A stretch of 64,000 nt of DNA from Chionis minor (Eukaryota > Chordata > Aves > Charadriiformes > Chionididae). This document shows positions 23,401 through 34,115 of the stretch, piece by piece. The stretch covers positions 916,492-980,491 of the forward strand of contig VZSF01007301.1 of NCBI GenBank assembly GCA_013398295.1, read 5' to 3'. Under the pieces are notes generated by a model. It was not told the DNA's origin. It saw only the letters and a program-made list of their open reading frames with translations, and did not search any database. Numbering within the stretch: position 1 is the first letter of the stretch; every line of letters starts with the position of its first letter. A program made the translations under genes and the position numbers.

Positions 23401-26400
23401 ATGAAGTTTTTCTTCTTTTACTACACACAGTGCAACAAGACAAGGACACAACGTGTACACCATGTCCCAGAGGCTCCTTCTCAAAGGTCACTTCATCCAC
23501 TGACAAGTGTAAATCCTGGACCAAGTAAGTCCCTGTATCTTGTAAAAAGACCACGACAGCCAGAAGGCAGGGAGAAGCTTGGGTGAAAGCATTTTTCAGT
23601 GGGGTGTTTCGGGCTGTCTGCAGAGCACACAGAGCACCTGCTGGCGGTGCAGCGATAAAGGTATTTTCACACTGAAGCTTGAATTCTCCTTGAGGGGGAG
23701 CAAGAGAGCAGTAACAACAGAACTGCTGACACAGCTGAAAATAAAGAAGGTATCTGAGCATCTTAAGGGTGGAGAAATGCAGGATAAATGTATGTTACAA
23801 CAGAAAGTACTACTTTGAGTAAGTGTAGGAGGCACAATAAGCTCCCTCTTTGAGAACCTAGCCTCTTTGTCTTTCTTTTTCAGCTGTACAGCTCTAGGAA
23901 TGGCAGAAATCGTGCCTGGGACTGACAAGTCAGATGCAGTTTGTGCAGAACGGAAGACGCCTGAGCCATCGGAAGATGGTATGTGTCCTCATACAGATTA
24001 TCTGTTAGAAAGTACCAGGGAGGAGGAGGGATGTGTTTACTAGGAGTCTAGGCTGGCTTAAAACTCTGTTCCCACTGTGGATGACTCTAGGGGGAGCAGC
24101 TGTAGACCAAGACAGCCCTCTTGGGAAAATCCCGATTTTAAAGATTACTTTAAGCCTGGTAGCTCTAGGGCCAATGTCCACTACTAAGCAGAGCTTTTAC
24201 ACCTCCCAGTGAAGGTGCATGACGAGCAGCACTGTTGTTATACTCACGACCTCCATCACATTTACAGCTCTTTCATTTCGTCAGCCTGCTGATTTCTCTA
24301 CGCACGTTATCTGTACAAGCTACCAGCTTCTCTCCATGCTTCTTTTATAGTAATGGATAGAGTCTCAGCTGAACGCAGCTCTTCTTTCTTGCCCACTGCC
24401 CACTTCCTTCTCCAGTCTGGATATGGTACCAGGGAGGCTGCGTGCCTGACTTGCAGTGATCCTTCATAACCTGAGATAAAGGACAAATTTTGCCTTGCTG
24501 AATTCTGTAGTCTCCATGAGACGTACGCCCTCCATCCCCTGAGGGGGCGCAAGCACAGCCCATGGGGCTGCTAGCGCATTGCAAGGGGACTTTCAGAGGA
24601 GCGTGACTGGATCACACCTCTCTGAGACACCAAGACTCTGGTTTTTATGGAGATGGCTTGGTACCAGGTATACATTCAGTAAGGCTGCTTGTCACAGAGC
24701 TGCATGAGTGCTAGAGCTGTTGTCCTTACTATAAAAACTGAAGATCAAATAGGAAGGGAGAAAACCCCTCTCCTGTGGAAAAGCAGGTAAAAATCAGCAA
24801 AGATTGTCTTACTGCTGAGTGCAAGCTGCATGTTGATGGCGCTGTCTTTTTCACATCCTGCAGGAACAAACAGGATCTTGTACGTGCTGATTGTCATCTT
24901 GGTTTTTTTGGCACTAATTGGCATTGTCGTCTTCATCGTATACTACAAGAATAAGGGAAAAAAGCTGACAGGTACGTGATAGCTAATGATATTCATGAAT
25001 GTGACAACTGCATGGCTGTCTGTGCACTCTGATTTCATGGGTAACCACCAGGTTAAGAAACTCAGGAGTTATTTTGGAAGTTCTGTGCTATGCAGATATC
25101 TGTCCATATGGATATGCTTTAACTAGCACAACTCCAGGCTTCGAATGCCTTTCCTCTGGGCAGAAGGAAGCCTATTACCCGTAGGCATAACGGATATTGT
25201 TTGGTATCCTCAGGCAGCCCTGACCACGGGGTGACCACCTTCAGGGCAGACACAGCCGCTGCGTGGATGAAGGCGGGTTGGTGCTGGGGGCTCTGATGGC
25301 AGGAGGGCCACTCTGCACCACGTGGCACAGCAGATCCCATAGCCATGGGGAAGCAGGGAAAGACATAGGGGGCTTTCACCACCTCCTATCTCCTTCTTCC
25401 CTCTTCCCCTGAAACCTGGATGGGGTAAAATACGGATTTCAAGGCAAAAGCCTGATGTGTTTTCGAAAACATGATGGAGGCGATGTTTTTAGGTGAAGGC
25501 CAAAGTTCTGATGAGGTACAGAAGAAATACTAGAAGGAATAGAATAAATAATAAAAGTAGAAAAATACAAAAATTCTAGCAAAGGTATACTGGATAACTA
25601 TGGGGCATTAAATATATTATAAATATGATGGAAATACCTCCAATAGTTACTCAACTCTGTGTTAAGTCCTGGATCTCCTTAGTTAAGGACATAGTCCTAT
25701 TGTTCTCTTCATTTTCTACCCATACACATGGAAAGCTTTTACTAGTGTAGTTTTTCCATCATCTCCTTCCCCAAGCCCTAGCAATTTATGAAATGTTCTG
25801 GGAGCTGTGGAAGGGAAGACAGTAACCGTCTCTTGTGAACTACATTTCAGCCTGTGTTTTAGAAATATGCTGCCTCTGCCACACTAAACGCGGGTTGTAC
25901 TAAATCTGGAATTCCTGGGATGGGCTGGAGGAAATGGTGACTCTCCTTGCAAACCAAATACTTACGATGCAAAGCAGGTTGGGGGGGGGGGGGTATATGC
26001 TCTTTATTTGACTTTCTGTTGCCCCGCTGCTCTGCAGTGACAGTCCTTCATTGCCTTCGCATGGTAAATCCTGCGAACCAGAGCCTCTGAGACTTGCAGG
26101 CTCGGGAAGAAGCTCTGCCTGCTTGAGGACTGATGGTAAATGTGCAGACTTAACATCAGAGGAACAGAGTCATTGCTGGGAATGGCAGTGGCTACGTAAC
26201 TGAGCTATCTTCAGACGTACAAAACCAGCACAAGCTTCAAACGTGTACTAGACCTGAGTCCTACAAAATCTCCTGAAAGTATAAATAGAAAACAAGAATT
26301 GCTAACTCTGTTAAAGTGACAATCTTTACCATAAAGCATTGTTGAACTTAAAGCTTTTCCTTGGGAGATACTCCAATTAAGTGAATTTGCCCATTAAGTA

Positions 26401-29400
26401 CACCCCGATGAAGTGGAATACGCTGTATTTGAGCTTGCCATCCTGTGGTTTCAGTGGCTTACCCTCTTCTCTCCGGGCTCCTCACTCCTTCCTGAGAACG
26501 GTCTTTGGGCCATCCATGTGACTTCTCTTGAAACAGACTGTACGGCTGCAAGCGGGTCGCTATGGGGCCAGTCATAGCTTGGTGTGACATATGACCAGGA
26601 AAGAAACCCCATTTGATGTGGAACACAGTTTAACCGTGGTCTATTTTAGGAGCTTTGGAAACATTTGTTCCATAGAAATATATCCCTGTTCCAGTTACAA
26701 TGAATCCCCAGCTAGACTGATGCTGGGACACTTGAACAGTCAGTAAAAACAGTCTTGCTGTTTTTCATTTAATATGATATTGTGGATTGTAAATGACTGT
26801 GGGTGTTTAGGTCTGTGGCTAACTTCAGTGCCTGCTACTCTCTCTGTTTTCCCTACAGCAGATCTACAGAATTGGGCTAATGAAGTGTGCAGCCAAATAA
26901 AAGGAACAAAGGTAAAGGCAGAGCCACTAACATTTTCTCTCTGTTTTGTGTTTTCCTTGTGGCATTCCTGACACCCCTCCTGAGGCAGACTTCATGTTAA
27001 TGTTTGGCTCGAAAGCAAGTTTTAAGTTCCTCAAAAAACGCTCACAGCTTTGGCTTTTTCAGTCTGGTTTTCTGTAAATGTGAGGCATATGAAATACCAC
27101 TCTCAAATAGATTCTGAACCTGCTCTCTGGTTTCAGCCAGTTTTAACAGTGGTAAAAGTCTCTGTGATGATCAAATATTTATGAGGAGAAAGTTAATTGT
27201 GAGCCCAGTGGTTGCTGAACACCTGAAAACTCCGCCTAGGAGAGAGTCTGTCTAAAAACTAAGAGCAGGAAAAGCTTCAGTTGAGTTTGCACCTTTTTAC
27301 ATACCAGAGTCCTCACAGGGGAGAAACCTGGATTTGGGGCAGCACCAAGAATGCCATGCAAGGCATTAAGCATACAGCCCTCAGATGAAGAAACTGGCTG
27401 CGAGACCCCGTAATGCTAGTGCTCGCAGAAATCACTCTTGCTCATTCAGCTGAGGGGGAAAAAAAAAAAAAAAAAAGGCCTTCCAAGAGGTTTTGATCCA
27501 GAACAGCCCCGGATGCCATGCTTGCAACACTCAGATGAGGACGTAGGTTCAAGTTCGTGTGCACTGCCTGCTTCACGCCATGGATGTGGACTGAGGTGTC
27601 CCAGGTGCATGCTCTCCGCACCACCCCGTCTAGGATCTCTGTCTAGCTTAGCTATGGAAAGACTAAAATTCCATTGCTACAAAAAAACCCTAAACCCAAA
27701 CCCACCTTTTTGAGCAAGCAGTTCCTCTTTTGTGTTGTAAGTGTTCATGCAACCTCCTGCACTAGCAGCTGCTCGGATCCTCCAGGACAGAGGAGTGGAT
27801 CAACAGCAATTAGTGGCTGGCAGCGTTTACACTCTCTCCTCCATCTGGGAATATCTAAACAGACACTGGAAATGAAAGGCAGCAGTTCCCAAATACCCAT
27901 TATTACAGCACAACTTGCATGAACTGAAGGGAACCCTTGAAGTATCTCCCAACCTTTTTTTGTGGAGCCACAACCAAAAACGTAGCTTTACTTTGACAAG
28001 TACTGGCAACGTGACATCATGCGCCTTGGTGTTTGCTGCCCTAACATTTTCCAGGCTAAAGCCACCTTGCCCGTGTGACTTCTTTTTTTCCTAGCTTGTC
28101 TTGGGCCCTCTGTATCAACCCAGTTTCTTTCTTTGATCGTTACTGATGTTAAAGATTCTGCTCCCAGCAAGGTCTTCAGAGACCAACAGCCCTTCAGACA
28201 CCTAGGTGCTTCAGCGGGTTTCCAAACCTTATAAGCAGTTAGGTGGGTCTTACTGACGGTCCATAAGGAACAGCAGAATCCAGCGACTCTTTTAGGTTTA
28301 TAAACTCTCAAGTGCCTTCTTAAGGACTAGGAATAGTCGTCTCCCAGATTCAAATGTTACTGCCGCCCAGGCCACCAGAGTTTTTTTTTCTAAACACCCG
28401 CTGAGCCCAGCATCACGGGTCGCAGTTTCACAGCAGAACAGAATTACACTTCAAGACTCAAATACAGTGGTGCTGCTCAACCTCAGCAGCTCCACACCAA
28501 GGAAGAACTCAGATCTGCCTGTTCCTTCTTTATCTAGGAAAGAACCTTCTGCTGATCTATTTATTAAACATGGGTTTATTTTTAATTTCTTTCAGCAGCC
28601 CCCCAGGGATGCATTTGTTACCGTGAACATCACGAATCCTCCTGTCCCCCAGACCTCTGAAGGCGTGCGTCTCCTGGGCCCCGCTGGTTCTCCTGCCCCT
28701 GGAAACTCCTGCTGCACCAGTGGCCACACTCCTTGCAGGAACGGGAGCCCCAGCACGGCACCATGTGAGGTGGAAGGGAGCCTCCAAGTCTCAGTGCTAA
28801 CTGAGACTGTTGACCATTTCCCACCAGTTCCCACAGAAGATGAATACACAGATAAGGATCTCAATACTGCTGATTATTTATCTTTACTGAGTCGGACTGC
28901 CAGTAAAACCGTGTCGTCATTTTCAGAACCAATGGAGGCAGGGGAGAATGACAGCTTAAATCAGTACTTCTCAGGGGTTGGGAGCACAGAGGATGTATCG
29001 GTGTCTCAAGGCTCTTACCCTTCTTCCGACACAGATGGGGTACACACTGCCACGGAAAAACTTCTTCAGAAATCTTGCCAACATGCCCACAGTTGCATGA
29101 AGGAAATGGGCAACAAAGACACAGATCGTTTTGCAACAAACTATGACTCAGAGAAGATCTGTGTGAGGTGTGGCATTTCGTACAGGGAATCTCCCAGAAA
29201 GTGGAGCAAACCCTGTTGTGCTGTGGCTGACAGTGTCTCCACCTCCCCAGAAACTGGATCCTATCCACAGTGCTCCTGTGGCTTGAATTTTCTCTCTGCT
29301 GGTCAGAGCACTCTTGTAAGTGATCATGGTATGGAAGATGCACCTTCAGATAGCACCAACATGAAGCACCAGAACACAAACAGAAGCACTTCAGGGACAA

Positions 29401-32400
29401 ACAGCAGCACTTCAGACCTCCCTCCAGCATCTGGTAAGCCCATTAGGCTTTGACCTGTACACAGTTTTATAGGGTTATTCTCTGTGCTACCTCAGTATTA
29501 TTCAGATCCTAAACCAGACCGGTTTAGGAGGAGGAGAGAAGAATAAAGTGATGCCTTTTTCACTTAATTGCCCTGAAGCTAATCTGAAAAAAACCCACCA
29601 CCACCACCACCAACAACAAAAAAAAAAAAACAAAAAAACCCTACCCCGAACAGAAATAGTAAGGCCATTTGGTTTGTAGTGAATTCTGCAAATAGTGTGA
29701 GGCCTGTGAGGGACCGTTGTCCTGCCTCAGCCTAACCAGCAACGCAGAACCCGTCTTCTGGCTGTCACTGCAAAGGCTAGGCAATTCTGTTACTGAAGTG
29801 TTTTGGTGGTAGCAGGTGTATGTATTGGAGAAAACTTAGAAGGAGGAGAGTATAGGGACCTAGAGGCTGAGTCAAGAAAGGATGCATAACGCTCAGACAA
29901 TTTTCCATTCAACAGTCTGCATGCCCATTTTTGCCATTAGGTTTAAATCCAATTGCAATTATACGGCGGAAGCTCTAGCTGGAACTGTAACCTGGTGGCC
30001 ACAATTGAGTCTAAGAGATTATGTTCAATTTTCTGCTTTTAGCTCTTTCTCTTTGTTTTAATTTACTAAGATGTAAGTGTTCACCTAAAAATAATTTCAT
30101 ACAGACATTGTTTCTCCATACACAAGTGCTCTGTCCCTTAAACAACTCTGAAACACCATCACCAATTTACTAGTTGAATGCCAATTTACTAATTGAGTAA
30201 ATATATCAAAATTGTCAAATGAAAGCAGGGGGGAAAAAACATCACTGAAGCAAAACTAGCAGAAGGGAAGTTATGAGCCTTTTCTGGATTAAACCTTCCT
30301 CCCCGAGACTTTTTTTCAGTATAAAAGTCTGCAATCTGCCTGTCATGTGTTATTAGTCATTTTAGATTACAATCTCTTAAAGTCAGATGCTCTATTTTTT
30401 TCATGTCAATGCACTGCCAACCGTAATGAGACTTTAGTTTTGACCAGGACATAAGTATTACTGTGATACACACAGCAGTCGTAAGCAGTTGCCCTTCTTG
30501 AAAGCCTTAGAGTTTCTTACAGAGACATTCTTGTCATTCAGCCAAAGCCCAAAAGCAACACTTTTCAAGGCCCTTCCCCTCTCGACATGCACACTATGTG
30601 GGAATCTGAAAGTGCGTAGCGTTCATCTTTCTAAGAGCAGATACTCTTTCTGCTGCTTCAGTTTCCTGACACAGTTTCACTGCCTGGTCTGTACAAAATT
30701 TGGCAGTAGTAAAGAAAACATAGATTATCTTTTTTTGTTGTTGTTGGAAGGTGACTCTGAGGTATAACTGAAAGTTAAGTTGTATTTGGCACTGTAGAAG
30801 TATTGCTTTTCTTTCTAAATCTGACATGAAAAGGAAGAGAAAATATTAAGGAACAATAGGGCAAACAGGAGAGCTTGGATTTAAGTGATGTGCTAGAAAG
30901 TGCCATCTTAGATCTGCAGCACAATTCCTCATATGGGATTTTAATTGCATCTGTGTCTTCGGGTATGTACATGCTATAGTGCCATCTGGTGAATCCTCAG
31001 CACAGATACAGCATTCCTAATTTGCCGGTTTTCAGGCAGGCCTGCCAGCAGGTACTGACTGAGCTGTGGGCAGTATGAGAGTGTGGGTTAGTTAATCTGT
31101 AGGTAACATGGCTTGCTGCAGAGGGTGTTTTCTGTCCGCAAAATGGCCATGTCCCACTGGTGACACCTTGGTTGCACCTGGAGTGGGACAGGGCTTTAGC
31201 CATATCTTCCACACCGAAGCACCCCAGTCAAACCAGGGCTGCACATGGAGCTGCAACGGCATCGGTCATTTTTCTGGGCCTTGTGAAATGCCCAGGTGGA
31301 ATAAACATGCATGCAAAATAACTTTCTGTAAAGCTTCTTAAAGCAAATGAAGCCACCAGAGTTTGCACACAGTCATGCCAAGCCAGAATGGTACAAAAGA
31401 AGGTGGATAATGGAAAATGGAAGAAAAGGGCCATGGGTAATTCCATGAACTTTTGGGTTTAGTTCCCTAACACTCAAAGTGAGAATAGAAATTGCAAACG
31501 CTGTCCCTCCTGTGAAACAAACCTGGAGGACCAAAGGAAACCTCTGGACAGGGACCACTAACAGGGGTCACCACCAGAGATGGAGGTAAGCCTTCAAGTG
31601 CTCCTTCAAACCCCCCTAAGCCTGGAGGCAGCACAACATGAAGCATCAGTTCATAAGCACCTCAAGTCATGTGTAGAGCTACAGCATAAAGCATGAGTGC
31701 AGGAAGGCTTAGGTGACTCACAATTAGGAATGGTTTTGCAGAGCCTTTCACTTCCATATCCCAAACCAGCTCGCTTCAGCAGCAACAAACAGTTCTTACC
31801 ACCTAAAGGCCATTAGATGTCTCAGAGAAAATTAATCGCCTGCGTTGTTCCAGTTCTTGGTGAATAATTACCACAAAAATTGTCATCGTAATTAATATCA
31901 TCAGGTGGTCTGAAGACATCAATAAGATGAAATGTTGCAGAGAATGATGCCATCACTTATCCTCTGAAGGTCTCTCTTGTACTTTATAGGTTGGAAGCAC
32001 ATCTCTTAGTGCAGTCCAGGAAGCTCTTGTGTCCGTTTTCTGTGCTTTTGGGCCTCAAATACCCTTTTGTTTCAGCACAGTGTCTTCACAAAGCAGTGAG
32101 GATTTGCCAGACCCATTCAACTAAACATTATAAATGTGTTAATCTGCTTTTTTCTTTCCCTTTCACCTCCCCACTTGTCACATAAATTTCTAAATTCTTG
32201 ATCTCATACTGAGCACTGGTAAACTTTTCCGCAGTACCTTTTGCAAGCGACAGGCAATCTGTATAAAGGCAAACAGTTATTTTCGTACTCCCATTATGCC
32301 TAACAGTTGCACTGATGGCAAGCAGCCGAACCGAATCAAACACAGGGGAAGCAACTGGCAGGGAAAAAACTCCCGCAGAGAAAACTTTTATTGACACCTC

Positions 32401-34115
32401 ATGTTAATCAACAACACTTGGAAAGAAAGCAAAGAGCTAGCAATGCAGTGGTTTAGCTAAAATAAATAGGATTGCTTGAGGGGGGCTGTTAGAAAGACAC
32501 TCAAGTGCTACCCAGACTTGGTTATGAGCAGGCACAGGTCCTAACAGCGCAGCTGGAGCCCCATGTCCATCGCTGATGTGCAAACATCACCCGTGGCCGC
32601 CAGAAAAACAGCATTTCTCTGGGCTGGGCTATGCTCGGCTGCAATGAAAATGGGAACATCTCAAGCATTGAGGAACGGAATGAGGAAAGGCACAAAATGT
32701 CTAAAAGGTGTCAGATCAATCCACAAGTAATGATTAAGTGAAGTACAGCAGGAAGAATGTGTCTTAGGAAGAGTTTTCACAGGCTAGGAAGATTTATTTA
32801 TTTATTTTTTACTTCATTGCTTCGGTTTGTTTAATTTTCAAACTTTAACAAGTTTGTTAGTTTGTTGTTGAGAGTTTGCTATTAATTATTTTGTTTCTGC
32901 TCTGAGGGAAGTTTATTAATTCCCAGGGCCTGGTCCTGCTGTCACTTGAGCCAGCCACCTAGTCCTTGAATGGCAGAAAGATTGAATTTATACTGCAAAA
33001 TTTCTGACCACAGGCAGACCAGCTGAAACTGTAACTCCACTAGGCTGCTATAATATAGACGCTGTCTCTTCACTGGAGTCAGTGTATATCCAGGTAAATC
33101 CATGAGGGCACTAGGTAAGTACAAGAGTGTACCTACATGGAGGATCAGGACAATGTAAGATAATCATATAAGCTCCATGTCATTTGGACACTGTGTGACT
33201 GTATGGTCTCACGTTAAGTCTTTCAGTATTTATTCAGTAAGCCTGCTACTTAGTCTACACGGTAGGATTGATTGTCTACCAAAGGGGCAAAAAACCCCAA
33301 CCAATGTACTGCCTGTGACTCTAAAAAAAAAAAAAAAAAAAAATCTCTCCTAATTAGAAATAATGACCTTTTCCTGACAAACTGGGGGCAGAGGCAGTTT
33401 GGATGCAGCTTGTACATCAGGCAGCATGGAGAGCATGAGATCCTGGCACTCTCTTGCTTCCCAGAGCACGACTGAGACAGAAAATGTTTCCAAACCTTCC
33501 AGGCAGGCTCCCTGTGGGTGACAGGCTTTGTCCTGAGGAGGCAAAAATGGAAATAATGAAAAGGTCCAGTGGAAGGTATTGATTATTAAAGCATCCTCGT
33601 ATCACGGGGAAAGAAATAATGGAACAAGAGTAAAGCCACCACAGCAGATTAAGGTTGCTGCGCTAAGTGTCTGTCCCGTGAGGGGAAAATATTAATCTTG
33701 TGTGTCTTCTTCCCCCCCCCTTCCTTCCCCAGGAAATGTGACTGGAAACAGTAACTCCACCTTTATCTCAAGTGGACAAGTTATGAATTTCAAAGGCGAC
33801 ATCATTGTTGTCTACCTTAGCCAAAACTCCCAGGAGGGGGCCACAGCCGCCGGCCCGAGCGAGGAGGAGAACGTGGGCAGCCCCGTGCAGGAGGAGAACC
33901 TCAGCCGCTGCGAGACCTTCGCCGGCAACGCCCAGCACTACAAGGAGAAGTGCGCCGAGCTGCAGGCCTGCTGCCCGGCGGCGGGGACTGGGGGGCCACA
34001 GCGGACCACCGGGCAGCTGGCCCAGGAGCAGGGGCCCTGCCGCAGTGGCCAAGCCTCACAGCCCGTGCAGGAGGAAGGGAGGCTGGGACACTTCTCAGAG
34101 AAAGTGTTGAACTGA
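8409..34115 (+). CDS. TNFRSF11A: TNFRSF11A (RANK), complete ten-exon gene
   Basis: RANK is the type I membrane receptor for RANKL; it signals through TRAF adaptors to NF-kB and drives osteoclast formation and lymph-node and mammary development in vertebrates. Coding pieces: 8409-8468, 20972-21053, 21499-21624, 22163-22306, 23431-23524, 23884-23978, 24864-24971, 26859-26911, 28596-29433, 33733-34115. They join in frame to 1983 nt (660 residues; the human protein has 616). Seen in the joined product: signal peptide about 1-19; cysteine-rich repeats at about C29-C63, C66-C107, C109-C146 and C149-C189; N-glycosylation sequons at N100 and N169; membrane span about 205-226; then a basic YYKNKGKK. 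The tail holds PTEDEY (333-338) and PMEAGE (366-371), both of TRAF6 type, the IVVY motif (558-561), and PVQEEN (584-589) and PVQEEG (644-649), of TRAF2/5 type. The near-identity of the exon 10 start ([11 protein letters not shown]) to mammalian RANK settles the assignment. The exact 5' UTR start is not visible. Confidence 0.96.
9074..9200 (-). repeat. MIR-like SINE relic
   Basis: The + strand shows the reverse of the MIR core: a gaggcccagagcagc block, then gtgacttgct, then cagagctgggaaccaaaccc. This order and spacing match MIR/CORE-SINE elements shared by amniotes. It is heavily diverged, in intron 1. Confidence 0.7.
10821..10952 (-). repeat. MIR-like SINE relic
   Basis: Reads ggaggaaacaggaacagaga, then gtgacttgctctaggtcaca, then agcagagctcagccctcct on the + strand, the complement of the MIR core and its 3' flank. 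It is the clearest of the copies seen here. Confidence 0.75.
15355..15715. promoter_or_regulatory. intronic CpG island
   Basis: About 37 CpG dinucleotides by hand count in about 360 bp at roughly 60 percent GC, an observed/expected ratio near or above 1; the flanks are CpG-poor. It lies within intron 1, 6.9 kb after exon 1 and 5.3 kb before exon 2. It could be an alternative promoter, an enhancer or a non-coding RNA start. No convincing coding exon was seen in it. Confidence 0.6.
18022..18150 (+). repeat. probable MIR-like SINE relic
   Basis: Contains gactcgggagacttggttt near the start and ttcctcatctgcgaaatga about 70 nt later, the order found in sense MIR (a gagacctgggtt-type box and a cctcatctgtaaaatg-type box). 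It is diverged, with part of the centre altered. Confidence 0.55.
20972..21053 (+). CDS. TNFRSF11A: TNFRSF11A exon 2: first half of cysteine-rich repeat 1
   Basis: The exon follows a pyrimidine-rich acceptor (ctctgctgcag) and ends CCAG|gtatgt (phase 0 in, phase 1 out). It encodes residues 21-48, [20 protein letters not shown] and then CCTKCEPG, with C29, C41, C42 and C45 of the first TNFR repeat. The CC-x2-C-EPG pattern is the RANK form of this repeat. Confidence 0.95.
21054..21498 (+). other. TNFRSF11A: TNFRSF11A intron 2
   Basis: 445 bp, gtatgt to tctcacag, phase 1. Nothing else recognised within it. Confidence 0.93.
21499..21624 (+). CDS. TNFRSF11A: TNFRSF11A exon 3: end of repeat 1 and start of repeat 2
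   Basis: Flanked by tctcacag and AAG|gtgagc, phase 1 on both sides. It encodes residues 48-90, including [20 protein letters not shown] and [10 protein letters not shown]. Cysteines C55 and C63 close repeat 1, and C66, C81 and C87 belong to repeat 2. The block is very close to the mammalian exon ([18 protein letters not shown]), which marks it as part of the conserved RANKL-binding region. Confidence 0.96.
21625..22162 (+). other. TNFRSF11A: TNFRSF11A intron 3
   Basis: 538 bp, gtgagc to tcttttag, phase 1. A chance ORF with a hydrophobic start near 21802 is present but has no supporting context. Confidence 0.93.
22163..22306 (+). CDS. TNFRSF11A: TNFRSF11A exon 4: end of repeat 2 and most of repeat 3
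   Basis: Acceptor tctcttttag, donor CTG|gtaaga, phase 1 on both sides. Residues 90-138 include the sequon N100-S-T, the paired C107-x-C109, the motif [17 protein letters not shown] and [11 protein letters not shown]107 closes repeat 2, and C109 to C128 form repeat 3. The GYHW..DC.CC.RN core is diagnostic of RANK among TNF receptors. Confidence 0.96.
22307..23430 (+). other. TNFRSF11A: TNFRSF11A intron 4
   Basis: 1124 bp, gtaaga to cacacag, phase 1. No repeat or RNA gene recognised. Confidence 0.92.
23431..23524 (+). CDS. TNFRSF11A: TNFRSF11A exon 5: end of repeat 3 and start of repeat 4
   Basis: Acceptor ctacacacag, donor CAA|gtaagt; phase 1 in, phase 2 out. Residues 138-169 run [20 protein letters not shown] and then [13 protein letters not shown]146 closes repeat 3; C149 and C164 open repeat 4. 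The final split asparagine is N169 of a second glycosylation sequon (N-C-T), also present in mammalian RANK. Confidence 0.95.
23525..23883 (+). other. TNFRSF11A: TNFRSF11A intron 5
   Basis: 359 bp, gtaagt to ctttttcag, the only phase 2 intron of the gene. Nothing else recognised. Confidence 0.92.
23884..23978 (+). CDS. TNFRSF11A: TNFRSF11A exon 6: end of repeat 4 and juxtamembrane stalk
   Basis: Acceptor tctttttcag, donor GATG|gtatgt; phase 2 in, phase 1 out. Residues 169-201 contain C170 and C189, the last extracellular cysteines, with the motif [11 protein letters not shown] shared with mammals. A short acidic, proline-containing stalk ([10 protein letters not shown]) leads to the membrane span in the next exon. 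Confidence 0.94.
23979..24863 (+). other. TNFRSF11A: TNFRSF11A intron 6
   Basis: 885 bp, gtatgt to cctgcag, phase 1. No further feature seen. Confidence 0.92.
24864..24971 (+). CDS. TNFRSF11A: TNFRSF11A exon 7: transmembrane segment
   Basis: Acceptor catcctgcag, donor ACAG|gtacgt, phase 1 on both sides. Residues 201-237 contain about 22 uninterrupted hydrophobic residues ([20 protein letters not shown] and then IV), followed by [10 protein letters not shown], a basic stop-transfer sequence on the cytoplasmic side. Sequence identity to mammals is low here, as is usual for membrane spans, but position and length agree. Confidence 0.94.
24972..26858 (+). other. TNFRSF11A: TNFRSF11A intron 7
   Basis: 1887 bp, gtacgt to ccctacag, phase 1. 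It includes an uninterrupted run of 13 G at 25981-25993, a likely length-variable site. Confidence 0.9.
25981..25993. repeat. G13 homopolymer
   Basis: Thirteen consecutive G in intron 7, prone to length variation and sequencing error. Confidence 0.95.
26859..26911 (+). CDS. TNFRSF11A: TNFRSF11A exon 8: short membrane-proximal cytoplasmic exon
   Basis: A 53-nt exon between ccctacag and AAAG|gtaaag; phase 1 in, phase 0 out. It encodes [18 protein letters not shown] (residues 237-254), aligning with the mammalian A.L..W.NE.C segment just inside the membrane. The acceptor is a tandem cagcag at 26856-26861; use of the second AG would drop one codon and merge Ala237-Asp238 to Asp. Confidence 0.9.
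26912..28595 (+). other. TNFRSF11A: TNFRSF11A intron 8
   Basis: 1684 bp, gtaaag to tctttcag, phase 0. It includes an 18-A run at 27459-27476. The frame of exon 9 stays open upstream to 28467, inside this intron, but the acceptor at 28595 and the phase from exon 8 fix the exon start. Confidence 0.9.
27459..27476. repeat. A18 homopolymer
   Basis: Eighteen consecutive A after gaggggg in intron 8. No retroposed body was recognised directly upstream. Confidence 0.95.
28596..29433 (+). CDS. TNFRSF11A: TNFRSF11A exon 9: large cytoplasmic signalling exon
   Basis: An 838-nt exon from a tandem acceptor (ttcagcag, 28591-28598) to CATCTG|gtaagc; phase 0 in, phase 1 out; residues 255-534. It carries the TRAF6-type sites PTEDEY (333-338) and PMEAGE (366-371), inside the block [18 protein letters not shown], which matches mammals closely. 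Further on, ICVRCG and SYPQCSCGL align loosely with cysteine-containing mammalian segments. The third mammalian TRAF6-type motif (PGEDCE) has no clear counterpart; the equivalent stretch reads [14 protein letters not shown]. Outside the motifs the exon is serine/threonine-rich and probably disordered. Confidence 0.95.
29596..29640. repeat. CAC/CAA microsatellite and A-rich tract
   Basis: Five CAC-type triplets run into CAA triplets and then into A runs. It could be a decayed poly-A tail region or simple slippage. Confidence 0.8.
33323..33343. repeat. A21 homopolymer
   Basis: Twenty-one consecutive A in intron 9, 390 bp before exon 10. It may be an old poly-A tail, but the upstream sequence matches no family that I recognise. 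Confidence 0.95.
33733..34115 (+). CDS. TNFRSF11A: TNFRSF11A exon 10: C-terminal TRAF-binding region and stop
   Basis: Begins after ccttccttccccag (phase 1) and ends at TGA 34113-34115; residues 534-660. It opens [20 protein letters not shown] and then [11 protein letters not shown], almost identical to mammals, including IVVY (558-561), a motif linked to osteoclast lineage commitment. TRAF2/5-type sites are PVQEEN (584-589) and PVQEEG (644-649). Between them lies a stretch with C593, C607, C613, C614 and C636 that differs from mammals, and the protein ends in [11 protein letters not shown], beyond the mammalian end point. From about 33830 the third codon positions become strongly G/C, unlike exons 2-9. 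Confidence 0.96.

Larger units (their letters stand above)
29434..33732 (+). other. TNFRSF11A: TNFRSF11A intron 9
   Basis: 4299 bp, gtaagc to a C-rich ttccccag acceptor, phase 1. It contains a (CAC)n/(CAA)n/A-rich tract at 29596-29640, TTTA repeats near 32800-32815 and a 21-A run at 33323-33343. No exon-like or RNA gene structure was recognised. Confidence 0.9.

Noticed and set aside
28467..28595. Upstream extension of the exon 9 frame
   Set aside because: The open frame continues into intron 8, but the T-rich acceptor at 28595 and the phase 0 donor of exon 8 define the exon start, and the extension has no RANK similarity.
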